64,000 nt of DNA. Source: Drechmeria coniospora. Lineage: Eukaryota > Ascomycota > Sordariomycetes > Hypocreales > Ophiocordycipitaceae. Position numbers and translations under genes: made by a program. Of the stretch, positions 34,096-45,267 are shown one piece after another. Location: the NCBI RefSeq assembly GCF_001625195.1, contig NC_054390.1:3682027-3746026 (forward strand), read 5' to 3'. The notes under the pieces are model-generated. The model was given only the letters and a program-made list of their open reading frames with translations, did no database searches and was not told where the DNA came from. Each line of letters begins with the position of its first letter. Position 1 is the stretch's first letter.

Positions 34096-35066
34096 ATGTC
34101 GCTCTCGCGGGCTCTGAGAAGAGTGCCATGCATACAGACGAGGCCCTTCGGCTCCTCTCGACCGGGCCGGCTGTCCTCGCCCGCCATGGACTACATTCCA
34201 ATGCCCTACATTGAGGAGACCTCGGTGAGCAACTCGGCCTGACCAGCCTCCTTGGCTGCTCGCTCGCTGACACGAATTAGGCCGCTGGGCGAAAGACTTG
34301 TGAGAGCGTCTAGAGAGAGTCTCGGTAGAGCCGCGCTGATAGTTTTCGAGGGGACATCTTTTCCAAGCTGCTGCAGGTCGGGAGATGGAACCCCCTGGGT
34401 CCCTTCTTGTGCCTCGGCCGCTCGGGCTAACGCGCTCGAGCAGGAACGAATCATCTGTCTCAACGGCGAGATAAACGACTACATGTCGGCCTCTATTGTC
34501 GCGCAGCTCCTCTGGCTCGAATCAGATACGCCCGAGAAACCAATCACAATGTACATCAACTCGCCTGGCGGCTCCGTCACCTCTGGTTCGTCGACCGACC
34601 AAAGATGACCGGCGGCATGGCTGACAGTGGACGCATAGGCATGGCCATCTACGACACCATGACATACATCAAGTCGCCCGTATCAACCATCTGCGTCGGT
34701 GGTGCCGCCTCCATGGCGGCCATCTTACTCGCTGGCGGCGAGGCAGGCCAGCGGTTCGCCTTGCCGCACAGCTCCATCATGATCCACCAACCCCTCGGCG
34801 GCACGCACGGCCAGGCATCCGACATTCTCATATACGCGAACCAGATACAGCGGATCCGCGAGCAGTCGAACAAGATTATGCGGTACCATCTCAACAAAGC
34901 CAAAGGATACGACAAGTACACCGTGGAAGAGGTCAACGACATGATGGAGCGAGACAAGTATCTGAGCGTGTCCGAGGCACTCGAGCTTGGTGCCATCGAC
35001 GAGATTCTGACCAAGAGGCCGGACAGGGAAAGCGGCACGGATGAAAAGAAGGGCGACGAGACGTAG
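34096..35066 (+). CDS. clpP: Mitochondrial ClpP protease subunit
   Basis: Model: exons 34096-34224, 34281-34299, 34351-34376, 34444-34585, 34639-35066; 247 aa. The two micro-exons of 19 and 26 nt encode [15 protein letters not shown] and are needed to link PMPYIEETS to [16 protein letters not shown]. The N-terminus ([18 protein letters not shown]) looks like a mitochondrial presequence. The catalytic triad is visible: Ser130 in GGAASMA, His155 in MIHQPLGG and Asp211 in [21 protein letters not shown] forms the substrate groove. Known: ClpP forms a double heptamer that degrades matrix proteins with ClpX; many yeasts lack it. An insertion of about seven residues relative to human ClpP lies before the Asp (KAKGYDKY). 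The intron 3 donor (GTCGGG) is weak, so micro-exon edges are slightly uncertain. Confidence 0.88.
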
Positions 35067-35896
35067 CAGACCATCTCTGAGCCGCGCCGTCGGCCTCGAT
35101 GGACAACATGCCGCCTCTCGCCGTCACTGACAGTTTGAGGGGTAAAGTGTGCAACAATGTAACGCCAGAATTGGTACGCACCCGTCCAGCACAACGGGGC
35201 CGATGTCGGCGCGACAACCGTAAAGCTCAGAAAAGTCAATTGATGACGAAAGTACCGTCAGTATCCTTGGCTTGTCCCCGAATGAAATATTGACGACTTG
35301 AAGGCGCTGCAAGAACTGGATTTGCGTACTTTTGTGTTGCAACGTTTTGGTGCAAGGAAGGATTCTCCAGTTCTCTTGCGTTGCGTCGCGTGCGTGTACT
35401 TTGTTGTATTGTACAGTATTTAAGTATTTCCGGGTTGGAGCAGTTGATTACGGTATACGGAGTACTGTCAATGGTCATACTAAGCATGTGCAGTAATTAC
35501 TCCGTACTTAAAGTATTCATTAACATTAATACTCCGTAGCGGCTAGCTTCATTCATATCTACAAGTATCGATACGAATACTTGCAGTGTGGTGATGCCAT
35601 TGCACTTGTACCAGTACAGAGTGCATCATCAATTGCTGCGTGCTTCCTCCTTCATCGCTGCATTGGCCAATAGCATCGTCTTGAATTACCTATGGTGGGG
35701 CTGACATCGAGACTTTTGGTGACTGCGACCGGACCCCGTAAGTACAGACCAACCGACACCGGAATCGTTTCTTCCTACCACCCCCCCCCCCCCCTCTCGC
35801 TCCGTACATTTCTTCCTCGTCCCCAGCGCTCGCTACGATCACTTTTGCCGCTGTGCCAATCGCAAAGAATCGACATTTTCTTCCGGCTTCTTCATC
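35067..35896. other. Intergenic region with GTAC island and C-run
   Basis: A GTAC-rich stretch lies at about 35395-35600 (TACTCCGTA in both orientations) and a run of C near 35781-35794. The last part is the ILV3 promoter. Confidence 0.5.
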
Positions 35897-37775
35897 ATGC
35901 TCTCGACGGCTTTGCGGCAGCCGTGTGCGCTGTCCAGAGCCGGCTTGACCTCTGCGACCCGCCATGTCCGCAATGGGTACTCCCTCCCACACGTCACCGT
36001 CATCATGATCACCCTGCTGACGATGTGTCCCTTTCCCTTGTTGCAGTCGCCTCTTCTCGTCGACATCTGGCCGTCGGGCCGACCAAGCTCTGAACAAAAC
36101 TTCGTCCGCCATCACACAGCCCAAGTCTCAGGGTGCCTCGCAGGCCATGCTCTACGCCACCGGACTGTCCGAGGCCGACATGAACAAGGCTCAGATCGGC
36201 ATCTCCTCCGTCTGGTACGAGGGAAACCCCTGCAACATGCACCTCCTGGACCTCTCCAAGATTGTCCGTGACTCCGTCGCCAAGGCCGGCTTCGTCCCCT
36301 ACCGTTTCAACACCATCGGCGTCAGCGACGGCATCTCCATGGGAACCAAGGGCATGCGCTACTCGCTCCAGAGCAGAGAGATCATCGCCGACAGTATAGA
36401 GACGGTCATGAACGGCCAGTGGTACGACGGAAACATCAGTCTCCCTGGCTGCGACAAGAACATGCCCGGTGTTGCCATCGCCATGGGCCGCGTCAACCGA
36501 CCCAGCATCATGGTCTACGGCGGCACCATCAAACCCGGATGCACCAAAAAGGGCGAATCCATCGACATTGTCTCCGCTTTCCAGGCCTACGGCCAGTACA
36601 TCACGGGCGCCATAACCGAGGAGGAGCGCTTCGACATCATCCGCAACGCATGTCCCGGTAGCGGAGCCTGCGGTGGCATGTACACGGCCAACACCATGGC
36701 CACAGCCATCGAGACCATGGGTCTGACCCTTCCCGGGAGCAGCAGCAACCCTGCCGAGGACGGCAGCAAGCGGGACGAGTGCGAGCGCGTCGGGCCGGCC
36801 ATGCGAAACCTTCTCAAGGAAGACATCCGACCGCGAGACATCCTGACGCGCCAAGCGTTCGAGAACGCCATGGTGGTCGTGTCCATCCTCGGCGGCAGCA
36901 CCAACGCCGTCCTCCACCTCATCGCCATCGCCGACTCGGTCGGAATCAAGCTGACCATCGACGACTTCCAGGCCGTCTCCGACCGCATTCCCCTGCTGGC
37001 CGACCTGAAACCGTCGGGCAAGTACGTCATGGAGGACATGCACAAGATTGGCGGCACCCCGAGCCTGCTCAAGTTCCTGCTGAAGGAGGGCATCCTCGAC
37101 GGCTCCACCATGACGGTGACGGGCAAGACGATGAAGCATAACCTCGAGCACGTGGCCGACTTCCCGGCCGGCCAAGACATCATCCGGCCCATGAGCAACC
37201 CGATCAAGTCCACGGGCCACATCCAGATCATGCGCGGATCGTTGGCGCCCGGAGGGTGCGTCGGAAAGATCACGGGTAAGGAGGGCCTGCGATTTGCCGG
37301 CAAGGCGCGCTGCTACAACGCCGAGGACGACTTCATCGCCAGCTTGGAGAGGGGTGAGATCAAGAAGGGCGAGAAGACGGTGGTGATCATTCGCTACGAC
37401 GGCCCCAAGGGTGGCCCCGGCATGCCCGAGATGCTGAAGCCGTCGTCGGCCATCATGGGCTCGGGCCTGGGCAAGGACGTCGCCCTCCTCACCGACGGCC
37501 GCTTCTCCGGCGGCTCTCACGGCTTCATCATCGGACACGTCGTCCCCGAGGCCATGGCGGGCGGTCCCATCGCCCTCGTCGAGGACGGGGATGAGATTGT
37601 CATCGACGCCGAAAAGCGTGCCATTGACCTGCTGGTGCCGGAGGAAGAGATGACGAGACGAAGGGAGGCGTGGAAGGCGCCAGCTCCCAGGTACACCAAG
37701 GGAACGCTCAAGAAGTATGCGGCGCTCGTGAGCAACGCCAGCTCGGGCTGCGTCACGGACGGACCGGTGCAGTGA
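35897..37775 (+). CDS. ILV3: Dihydroxyacid dehydratase (branched-chain amino-acid synthesis)
   Basis: Model: exons 35897-35976 and 36047-37775; 602 aa. Exon 1 gives a mitochondrial presequence ([16 protein letters not shown], then RHVRNG), joined by a 70-bp intron to [20 protein letters not shown]. Iron-sulfur cysteines are Cys89 (EGNPCNMHL), Cys162 ([10 protein letters not shown]) and Cys235 ([14 protein letters not shown]). The C-terminal half has [13 protein letters not shown] and [13 protein letters not shown]. Known: it dehydrates 2,3-dihydroxy-isovalerate and -methylvalerate to 2-oxo acids in the mitochondrion, for valine, isoleucine and leucine synthesis. Length and motifs are complete. 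A 604-aa open frame runs antisense across it, an effect of codon bias. Confidence 0.95.
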
Positions 37776-38069
37776 GCGCCTGTGAGACAACAGGCGAGAC
37801 GATCCGGGTGTGCCAAGGTGCAATGGTATCTGGTCGGGTAAAACGGGCGCTCGGTTTTGGTTGATTGTGATTTCTGGGACGTCTTTTCACGCACCACAAT
37901 GTAATCATTCATCGGTTCAAGACATGCGCACGTCATTTCATGGATATTATAGAGCGGGGGATGGGCCCTGGGACAAGTCGTCGCGACAAAACAGTTGTCA
38001 AATGACAGCTCTGGTCCTTTCCGGGCAGTCAGTCACACGATTCAATATGTTCCTTTTCTTGCCACCTCC

Positions 38070-39163
38070 CTAGTCATTCTTTGCAGTCACGGCGGAAACG
38101 AACGCTGCCTTGTCCTTCATCGTCAACCCGACCCTCTTCACCCTGCCGAGCCGGGCTAGAGCGTCGCCGATGCGATCCAGAACTCTCTGCTCGCCAGAAG
38201 ATACCTCGTCATCCACGGGTTTCCGGAGCCGCAGCTCGCCGGCACCGTTTCCGTTGCCGGCGCCGTTGGTGGAGGCGGAAGCAGCGCCCATGGTCTGCCC
38301 CTCGGCTATCCGGACGCGGATGCAGGTCGTCGGTCGCGAGAGGAGGTTCCACAGAAACGCCATCCACTGGCCAGGGATTGGGGTCGTGACATCGGATGGC
38401 GTGTAGCGGATGCTCACGGGGAACAGGTGAACGTCGGGCGGGCACTGGAGCAGTCCCGGACCGAAAGGCAAGATGGCCTTGCCGTTGGTCGTGCCGCACT
38501 CGGGGAAGACGGCGATGACCCGATCGGCATTTTCCTGGAGCAGCTCCTTGATGTCGACAAGTATCGCATCGGGCGGCGGGGCGGTGCGAACGGGACCGAG
38601 AGCCATGGCGACGGCGCCGAGCAGTCCGACACGCTGCACTTTCCGCGTGCCGGGGTAGGAGATGGTGAAGACGGGATCGAAGATGGCGGCGAGATAGAGG
38701 GCGTCTATGGGGCTCGTGAAGCTGGCGGCGATGACGGAGCCGGGATGTGGAAATCGTTCACGAGGCTGCTCGGACAACGTGCCGCGCTTGACGCCGTCGA
38801 GTTGGAGGTCAACCCACCAAATGCCGGGAATGGCCATGAGACCCCATAGGGCGATTTTGCGAGCGACGACGGGAAGCGGAAGATTGTGAAAGAGAACAAA
38901 GTAGGTCAGGGCGTAGATGAGGAAGAAGGGGAGACGGAAGAGGAAGAGGAGGCTGTGGGTGACGGTCGAGACGGCAGAGAGGGGCGTCGTGACGGCGAGA
39001 AAAGGCGCGATGCCCGTGGCTTTGGAGAAGAGGGGTTCGTTTTAGCGACAAGGTCGATGGACGGCGAGATGACACGATGCCGTCGACGCGGGGGGGGTAA
39101 GGGAGGCGATGGTTTTCGGACGTCGCACGTACCTTTGTCTCGATACTGGCTATACTTTTCCAT
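38070..39163 (-). CDS. Vps66/LOA1-like lysophospholipid acyltransferase
   Basis: Model: exons 39163-39133 and 39019-38070; 326 aa. The 113-bp intron joins MEKYSQYRDK to ATGIAPFLAVTTPLS. Hydrophobic helices near residues 28-60 (SLLFLFRLPFFLIYALTYFV, then VLFHNLPLPVV) and IALWGLMAIPGIWWV anchor it in a membrane. The PlsC-type core shows FTSPIDAL at 111-118, where the first motif (HxxxxD) has Phe111 in place of His with Asp116 kept, and FPECGTTNGK at 182-191 as the FPEGT-type motif. Known: yeast Loa1/Vps66 transfers oleoyl groups to lysophosphatidic acid and affects lipid droplets. The reaction here is inference given the missing His. It converges on ILV3 with 294 bp between. Confidence 0.75.
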
Positions 39164-40153
39164 CGCGGGGAAACGGGACGGACCCTAGCCGCCCAGGTGT
39201 AGTCGGGAACGCAGATCTAGGAGCTCGGGGTTGGCGTGATCGATGGGCGAGGCTATGAGTGTCGCGGCATCGGTCGAGAACGAAGGCGATGATGAACGGA
39301 TCGTGGTGGCAACGAACCGTCGGATTTTTTGATGGCAGCCGGCGAGGACGAGGACAAGCAGGGACAGTCGGCGACGATCTTGCTGCGACCTTTGCCGTAT
39401 CCGAATCCTTCCGTTCGTTCAGCTCAGGGCAGGGCAGGCAGTAGGCACCGCCCGTTCCGTTGGTCTGTCGTCGCTCGTGCAGATGCAGAGTAGGATGAGA
39501 GAAGCTGTCGTCATGCCTGCCCAGGAGGGTCTGACTGAACTGACATGTGAACGCTGCAGCGACTCACTTAGCGGCCAGCTGGTGCTGGCTTCTTGCTTAC
39601 CAACGGAGCTGCACGAATCCGGTTACGGCAGCGCCGCTGACTGTTTCTAGAATGCGCAGAAAACTGGGCCATGAGAAAAACGGTAAGAATGTGGCGGTGC
39701 GTGGCTGTGTGCGTGCGTGCATGCATGTAAGTACTTAGGTTTGTGCATTGGGGGTGTGTGGCTGGCAGGTAAATGCTGTGGCCGTGTCCGTGGCCGTGGG
39801 GCGTCGACGTGGGGCTGGTGGTTGCCGAGGGGATGAAGCATAAACAACGTCTCCCTCCATTCGCAGCCATCCACTGGTGGGTCAATTCGCAACGCGATTC
39901 GAGTTTCGAGTTCCGAGATGGTTGAAACACGGGCGAAAAATATGTGCTCGTCATCACCGTGAGCCATTTAGCCAACCGCGGGCTGCTTCGTCACCGTCGA
40001 CACTCTCGTCGCCTTCATCTTCCCCTGCTCCAACTCCGACGCGCACAACCGCCCACGACGCCTCGCGCATCCGCAGCCCCCGGCGGGGCTTTCCTCCTTG
40101 CGCTCCCGGTTCTCGTTCCTCTCTGCTTGCGGCGCGCACTCGATCATTTCATC
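39164..40153. promoter_or_regulatory. Divergent promoter region
   Basis: Nearly 1 kb between the acyltransferase (-) and the kinesin gene (+). It contains a CA/GT-rich microsatellite-like run at about 39690-39760. No gene with support. Confidence 0.4.
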
Positions 40154-43100
40154 ATGGACGGGACCGAGAATCAGGTTCGTCCCCGACATACTCGCGACCA
40201 TTGTGTCGATCCGTCCCGTCGCTGACCCGTCGACTTCCGACTTCACAGGGCCTGCAGTCGTTGCGATCGTCCAGAATCATGACCAGCCGACTCCCAGCTC
40301 TAGCTGCGCGCGCGGGATCCAGCCTAGCGGAGTGTAGCGATTCGCAAAGCAACGCTCGCACGCAGTCGTCCATACCGGCGCCTCCCGATTCGAAGCCTTC
40401 CAACCTGAAGAGAGCGATCGCTCCATCAAGTTCGTTCGCCCTCACCCTGCCGACGGGACAGCAGATTGTCTGACTTGCATCCGCAGCACTCCAGCCCGAT
40501 GCGAAACGAAAACATTTGTCCGAGCAGGCCGCCCACTATCCGGCCAAATCCTCCTCGCTGCCAACTGTGAATCCTGCTCGCTCAAGCATCAGGGGTCAAA
40601 CCTTGTCAGCAATCTCACAGGTACGGTGCCTCCTCGTCCATTCTGTGCACCGGCTGACAGGGCAACATTTCTAGCTGAAACAGCAACAACCGTCCCGGTC
40701 CCGCGGTCAGTCGACAGTTGCCTCCAACATCAACAACTTTGCCAAGAGTATTGGCCCGGGCCGAAGCATCGACCTCGGCCGGTCAACGGCGGCGCCATCG
40801 ACCTCGGGTGTTCGTGCCCCGAACAGCCGGACAAAATCGCAGACACCACGGCCGCGAACGGTGCAGGGACATCGCGAAGAACACGTTGGCGACACGTCAA
40901 TTGGAAGCGGTATGGCTTACCTTCCCGAAATTTCCAGTAGTCGAAAGACCGCCCTCGAGCCGTTCCAGGCGCCTCAAGTCGAGGAGAGGAATGACCAGCG
41001 ATGCTTGTCCTGCACAAGTGAAAGTTCCTTGACAACCGGGACCAAGCTGGCCTGGGGGGTTGATGGTCCCCTTTTCGAAACGCGTCAAGTGACAACCGAG
41101 CTCCGTCCGCAAGGCGGCATCGACAGATCTTGTACGAGCCACCGTGCCTCGAAAGAGGCCATGCTGCTGCGTCCGGCGAAATCTCAGGAGACTTAGCCCG
41201 TTCCTCGGAGGACGCCAACTCGCAGGCAGGTGGAGATGCAATTTTTGCGTGTGCAGGGATTGATCACCAAGTTGAAAAAATCATTACACTCCCCAATCAG
41301 ATCCCCTTACCTGCACGTGTTTTTAACCAAGGATTCTAATCTTCTTGAATGCGCAGCCTGGGATGTCGACGGACGAGTCGACGTTGTCGAGTCGCAGATC
41401 AAGAAGCTCAAGGACATGGTCGAATCCACCGTCATGCAACGCAGGGATGAAGAGGACGCATTTCAGTCGGTAAAGTCTCGCAGTAAGTCGGATGGAGACC
41501 GGCCGCGGTTCATGTCGCTGATGCGGGAGGTAGTTTCCGAGCTTGAAAACGAGCGAAAGAAGCTGGAAGAACGAAATGAGCAATTGGAGAAGGAGCTAGA
41601 TGCGATCAAGGAAGAGAGACGCGAACTGCATCACGAGATGGAGAAGCAGCAATGGAACCAGACGCGCAATATGGACGATCTCGAAAGACGGCACCAAGAC
41701 AGGGTTGAGGAACTGTCGCGACAACATCGAATGACGGTGGAGGATCTGAGCCGTGAGCTGGACCAGCTTAGAGACCAGCAGTCGAAGGAGCACCGGCAGC
41801 AAATGGATGCTCTGCTGCGCCAACATCAACAGCAGCTCGAGGAGGAACGGCAAAAAAAGGATGGGGAAATACAGGACATCAGGCAGCGGATGAGCTTCGA
41901 GCTTCAAGACCTGGACGTTGTGATGCAGCGCAAGGAGCGAGAGGCCCAGGATATTAAGTCGCAACTTGAGAACCTGCGAGCGGACATGGATCGCGAGAAC
42001 TTGCTCCGAGGCAGTCTGCAAGCAAAAATTTCAGAGCTGTCGGCGGCCAACATGACGCTCGAGGCGAAGATCAACTCGCTCAAGTCGCACGTCGAGTTCC
42101 TCGAGTCCGACAGCAAAGCGCAATCGGATTCATTTTCCAACATGGAGAAGAGGCTGCAGGATGCACTGTTCGCGGCCGACGAGGCGAGACGGAAGCTGAT
42201 GAAGGAAGAAACCGAGCGACGCGTCCTCTTCAACAAGTATCAAGAACTCAAAGGCAACATCCGCGTCATGTGCCGCGTCCGGCCCGTTCTTGGCGACGGC
42301 GAGGGAGAAGAGGCCAGGGTTTCGTTTCCGGACGACAAGACTTCGGCCGAAATCGTCTTGGCCGGTCCGGAGGAGCGGAGCAGCCTGGGGCAGGTCTCGA
42401 GGAAGAACTACCCGTTTGAGTTCGATCGCGTCTTCACGCCCAACACGCCCAACGAGGACATCTTTGGCGAGATCTCGCAGCTTGTTCAGAGCGCCCTCGA
42501 CGGTTACAACGTGTGCATCTTCTGCTACGGCCAAACGGGTTCCGGGAAAACGTACACCATGTCGTCCGAGGACGGCATGATCCCGCGCGCGACGCACATG
42601 ATCTATGACACCATGACGGAACTTCGAGAAAAGTCGTGGGAGTACACGATGGAGGGGTCCTTTGTCGAGGTGTACAACGAGGAGCTCAACGACCTGTTGA
42701 CGCCCCATGACCGCAGCTCACCCGAGGGCAAGGCAAAGAAGCTAGAGATACGGCACGACGAAGTTCGGAAGCAGACGTCCATCGTCAACTGCCGGTCGGT
42801 CCAGCTGAACTCGGCGGCAAGCGTGGAAAAAATGCTGGAGCAGGCGCAGAGCAACCGGTCGGTGGCGGCGACCAAGGCCAATGAACGATCGTCGCGGTCG
42901 CACAGCGTCTTCGTGCTGAAGCTCGTGGGCGAGAACTCGGCTACAGGCGAACGGTGCGAGGGCACGCTCAACCTCGTGGACCTGGCCGGGTCGGAGAGGC
43001 TGAAGCACTCGCAAGCCGAGGGCGAGCGGATGAAGGAAACGCAGAGCATCAACAAGAGCTTGAGCTGCCTGGGAGACGTCATCGAGGCGCTGGGCCGCGG

Positions 43101-43374
43101 CTCCGGACACGTGCCGTACCGCAACTCGAAGCTGACGCACCTGCTGCAGTACAGCCTCGGCGGCAACAGCAAGACCCTCATGTTCGTCATGGTATCGCCG
43201 CTGGAGGTGCACTTGAAGGAGACCTTGACGAGTCTGAGGTTTGCCACCAAGGTATGTCGATGTGCCGGTTCCAAGCCGGAGGAGACTGATGGACTGACAT
43301 TCTCGCTTCGACAGGTGCACAACACCCACATCGGAACGGCAAAGGCGACGAAGAAGACGAAAGGCGCCGAATGA
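40154..43374 (+). CDS. klpA: Kinesin-14 (Kar3/KlpA type), C-terminal motor
   Basis: Exons 40154-40174, 40249-40429, 40487-40620, then from 40675; last intron 43252-43314. N-terminus: MDGTENQ joined to GLQSLRSSRIMTSRLPALAA, then a Ser/Pro/Arg-rich tail. From about 41320 it reads HVFLTKDSN and AWDVDGRVDVVESQIKKLK, then a coiled coil (41380-42230) and the motor: GNIRVMCRVRPVLG, P-loop GQTGSGKT (42529-42552), NERSSRSHSVF, LVDLAGSERL. Known: minus-end-directed motors working in mitotic spindles. Exon 4 has an in-frame TAG at 41194-41196, so one more intron must lie between about 40970 and 41230. A fit is 41089-41196, which keeps phase and joins to PVPRRTPTRRQVE, but I could not prove the donor. 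The last intron is 63 bp and stop-free, so retention would add 21 residues before VHNTHIGTAK. Confidence 0.85.
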
Positions 43375-44298
43375 TGAATCACCCGCCTACTGCCCCATCG
43401 GTTACGGCGCATGGGTGGACATGCTTTGTGTGCTCATTCCTTGACAGCTCAGCGTAGCAGGAGGCAAGGAGAGCGCGGCACGCATTGGTGAGAGAGAGAC
43501 GGAGTTGTGCGGTTATATTTGGCGGAAGAGCGCGCCTTGTCGGCATTCTGTATTTATGTCTCACTCAGGCGTCTGCCTCTCTTCGACTTGAACATGTCAC
43601 TGGCCTTGCACTTGGATGGACATGGCGGCTCGAAAATCCCATGGCATTTCGGTCTTGATCCCTGGATATCGTGAAGTGAAGTGAACGGGCTGGCCGGTGT
43701 GTTGGAAAGGCGTAGAGGAGGGTTCGAGCGAGCTTTGTTCACCGCGAACGACTGGCCGATCAATCGATTAAACGTGTCCTCAGGCTCATGCATCCGTACT
43801 TTCCAGGACGATCAGTCGCACTTTCCACCGTCGCAATTGCCTGCATTGCACTTGCCCGAGATGGTGCTTGCTTGTCTGTAAGTACTTAGGCGTATTGCGG
43901 GTTTGCTGTAATCACTTAAGTACATGTACTGTACAGTACTGTACTTGTATTAAATAATACTCAGTAATATTTAGTACTTACTGTACTCCGTACCATGCTG
44001 ACCAGTACTTGTGCTGGCGCGCAACTGGGCGCTGAAGCTGGCAAGCAGCTTGGTGGGGCAAGCAGGCGGACTCGAACGGTGTTTTGCTCGAATCAAGTAT
44101 ATTATTAATACTCCTACTCCGTACTCCGTACTCCGCCTGTAATTAGTGCGGAATACGGAGTATTTCGTAGCAGGTCCACCTCCGTCGGGGCTTCGCGGCT
44201 CTCTCCAATTGCAACGTCACGCTTCAGATTCATGACCTCCTTAGCGCCCTCCTTGCGGGCTGCCACCACTGCTGCCGCAAGCGCCGCCTCATCGTGAC
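43375..44298. other. Intergenic region with GTAC island
   Basis: GTAC, AAGTAC and TACTCCGTAC repeats cluster at about 43875-44165, with three adjacent ACTCCGT units near 44110-44135. No gene seen. Confidence 0.55.
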
Positions 44299-45093
44299 AT
44301 GGCCAAGAACTCGCCGGGCCTGTCGTCTTCCTGGTGGGCTCATCCAACGGCGACGCCGCCGAGGGCGTCCACTCCTGCGCGGCCGGCGCCGGCGCCGACC
44401 TCGTCCACGCCGACGTCGACGTCGACGTCGACGACCGCTGCCCCGCGGGCACTGGCCTTTGCGCGTTCCCAGGCGCTACACAGATTCGAGCAAGCATGCG
44501 GACGGCTTCGTTGGAAGTTCATCGACCTCGAGAACTCGTACAAGCGAGCCAACGATCCCGGGCAGTGGGAGTTTGGCACCGTCGACGCGGAACGCAACTT
44601 CAAAGTCGACTTCCACGAATTTTACGTTTGGATCGAGCAAGCCATCGTGCTTTTGTTCAAGGTCTTCGGCACGACGGTCGAGCGGGACAGTATCAACGCT
44701 GCGACGGACCAGAACATGCGTATCGGCGGCAAGTCGGCCGCCGCGCACGCGTACCACCACAACGTCCTCAAGACGCTCGACGACGAGACGCACCCGCTAC
44801 ACGCCACTCTCGGCCGTGGCGACGTAAACCAGGCGCTCTGGAAGGCTAAAGAGCTCCGTAACCGATGGAAGGATGCGGCAGAGGGCCGCGAGACTCCGCC
44901 GCTCAAGATGTACCATCTCAGCTGGATCGTGACGGAAGTGATGAAGGGGCTCGAGGATGCGTACCAGGTGGCCTCGGCGAGGGTTAGTGAGGAACTTGCC
45001 GCGGCCGAGGTCGGCGTCACTGACCAGCAGCGGCGAGTAGCAGAACTAGACGAGTGGGAGTGGATGGTTGAGCCGATGGACTGGGAGGCGTGA
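44299..45093 (+). CDS. Conserved fungal protein of unknown function
   Basis: Single-exon protein of 264 aa. After a Pro/Thr/Ser/Ala-rich N-terminus (about residues 1-50) it has a compact helical region: LHRFEQACGRLRWKFIDLEN, KVDFHEFYVWIEQAIVLLFK, AHAYHHNVLKTLDDETHPLH and WKAKELRNRWKDAAEG, ending in EWEWMVEPMDWEA. Trp and acidic residues are frequent. No signal peptide; the IEQAIVLLFKVFG segment is amphipathic and not a clear membrane helix. I recall similar uncharacterised proteins in Sordariomycetes but no named domain. It converges on the DNA glycosylase gene with about 175 bp between. An upstream exon cannot be excluded. Confidence 0.65.
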   Translation: MAKNSPGLSSSWWAHPTATPPRASTPARPAPAPTSSTPTSTSTSTTAAPRALAFARSQALHRFEQACGRLRWKFIDLENSYKRANDPGQWEFGTVDAERNFKVDFHEFYVWIEQAIVLLFKVFGTTVERDSINAATDQNMRIGGKSAAAHAYHHNVLKTLDDETHPLHATLGRGDVNQALWKAKELRNRWKDAAEGRETPPLKMYHLSWIVTEVMKGLEDAYQVASARVSEELAAAEVGVTDQQRRVAELDEWEWMVEPMDWEA

Positions 45094-45267
45094 AGTGTGG
45101 ACGGTTGCATGGCCGGTGTCTCGTGTGTCTGCCACGGTTCTTTTGGTTGATCCAGTCTTGTTTGCGCGAGGAATGATACCCATGGTGAGGACGACCCCAT
45201 ACGACGAATGAAAGACATGATGAATATCATGACCAATCATCAACACCATGAATCGGACCGGACCTTG

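Noticed and set aside
36009..37823. 604-aa open frame antisense to ILV3
   Set aside because: Composition follows the complement of GC3-rich ILV3 codons; no domain; the sense strand encodes a complete enzyme.
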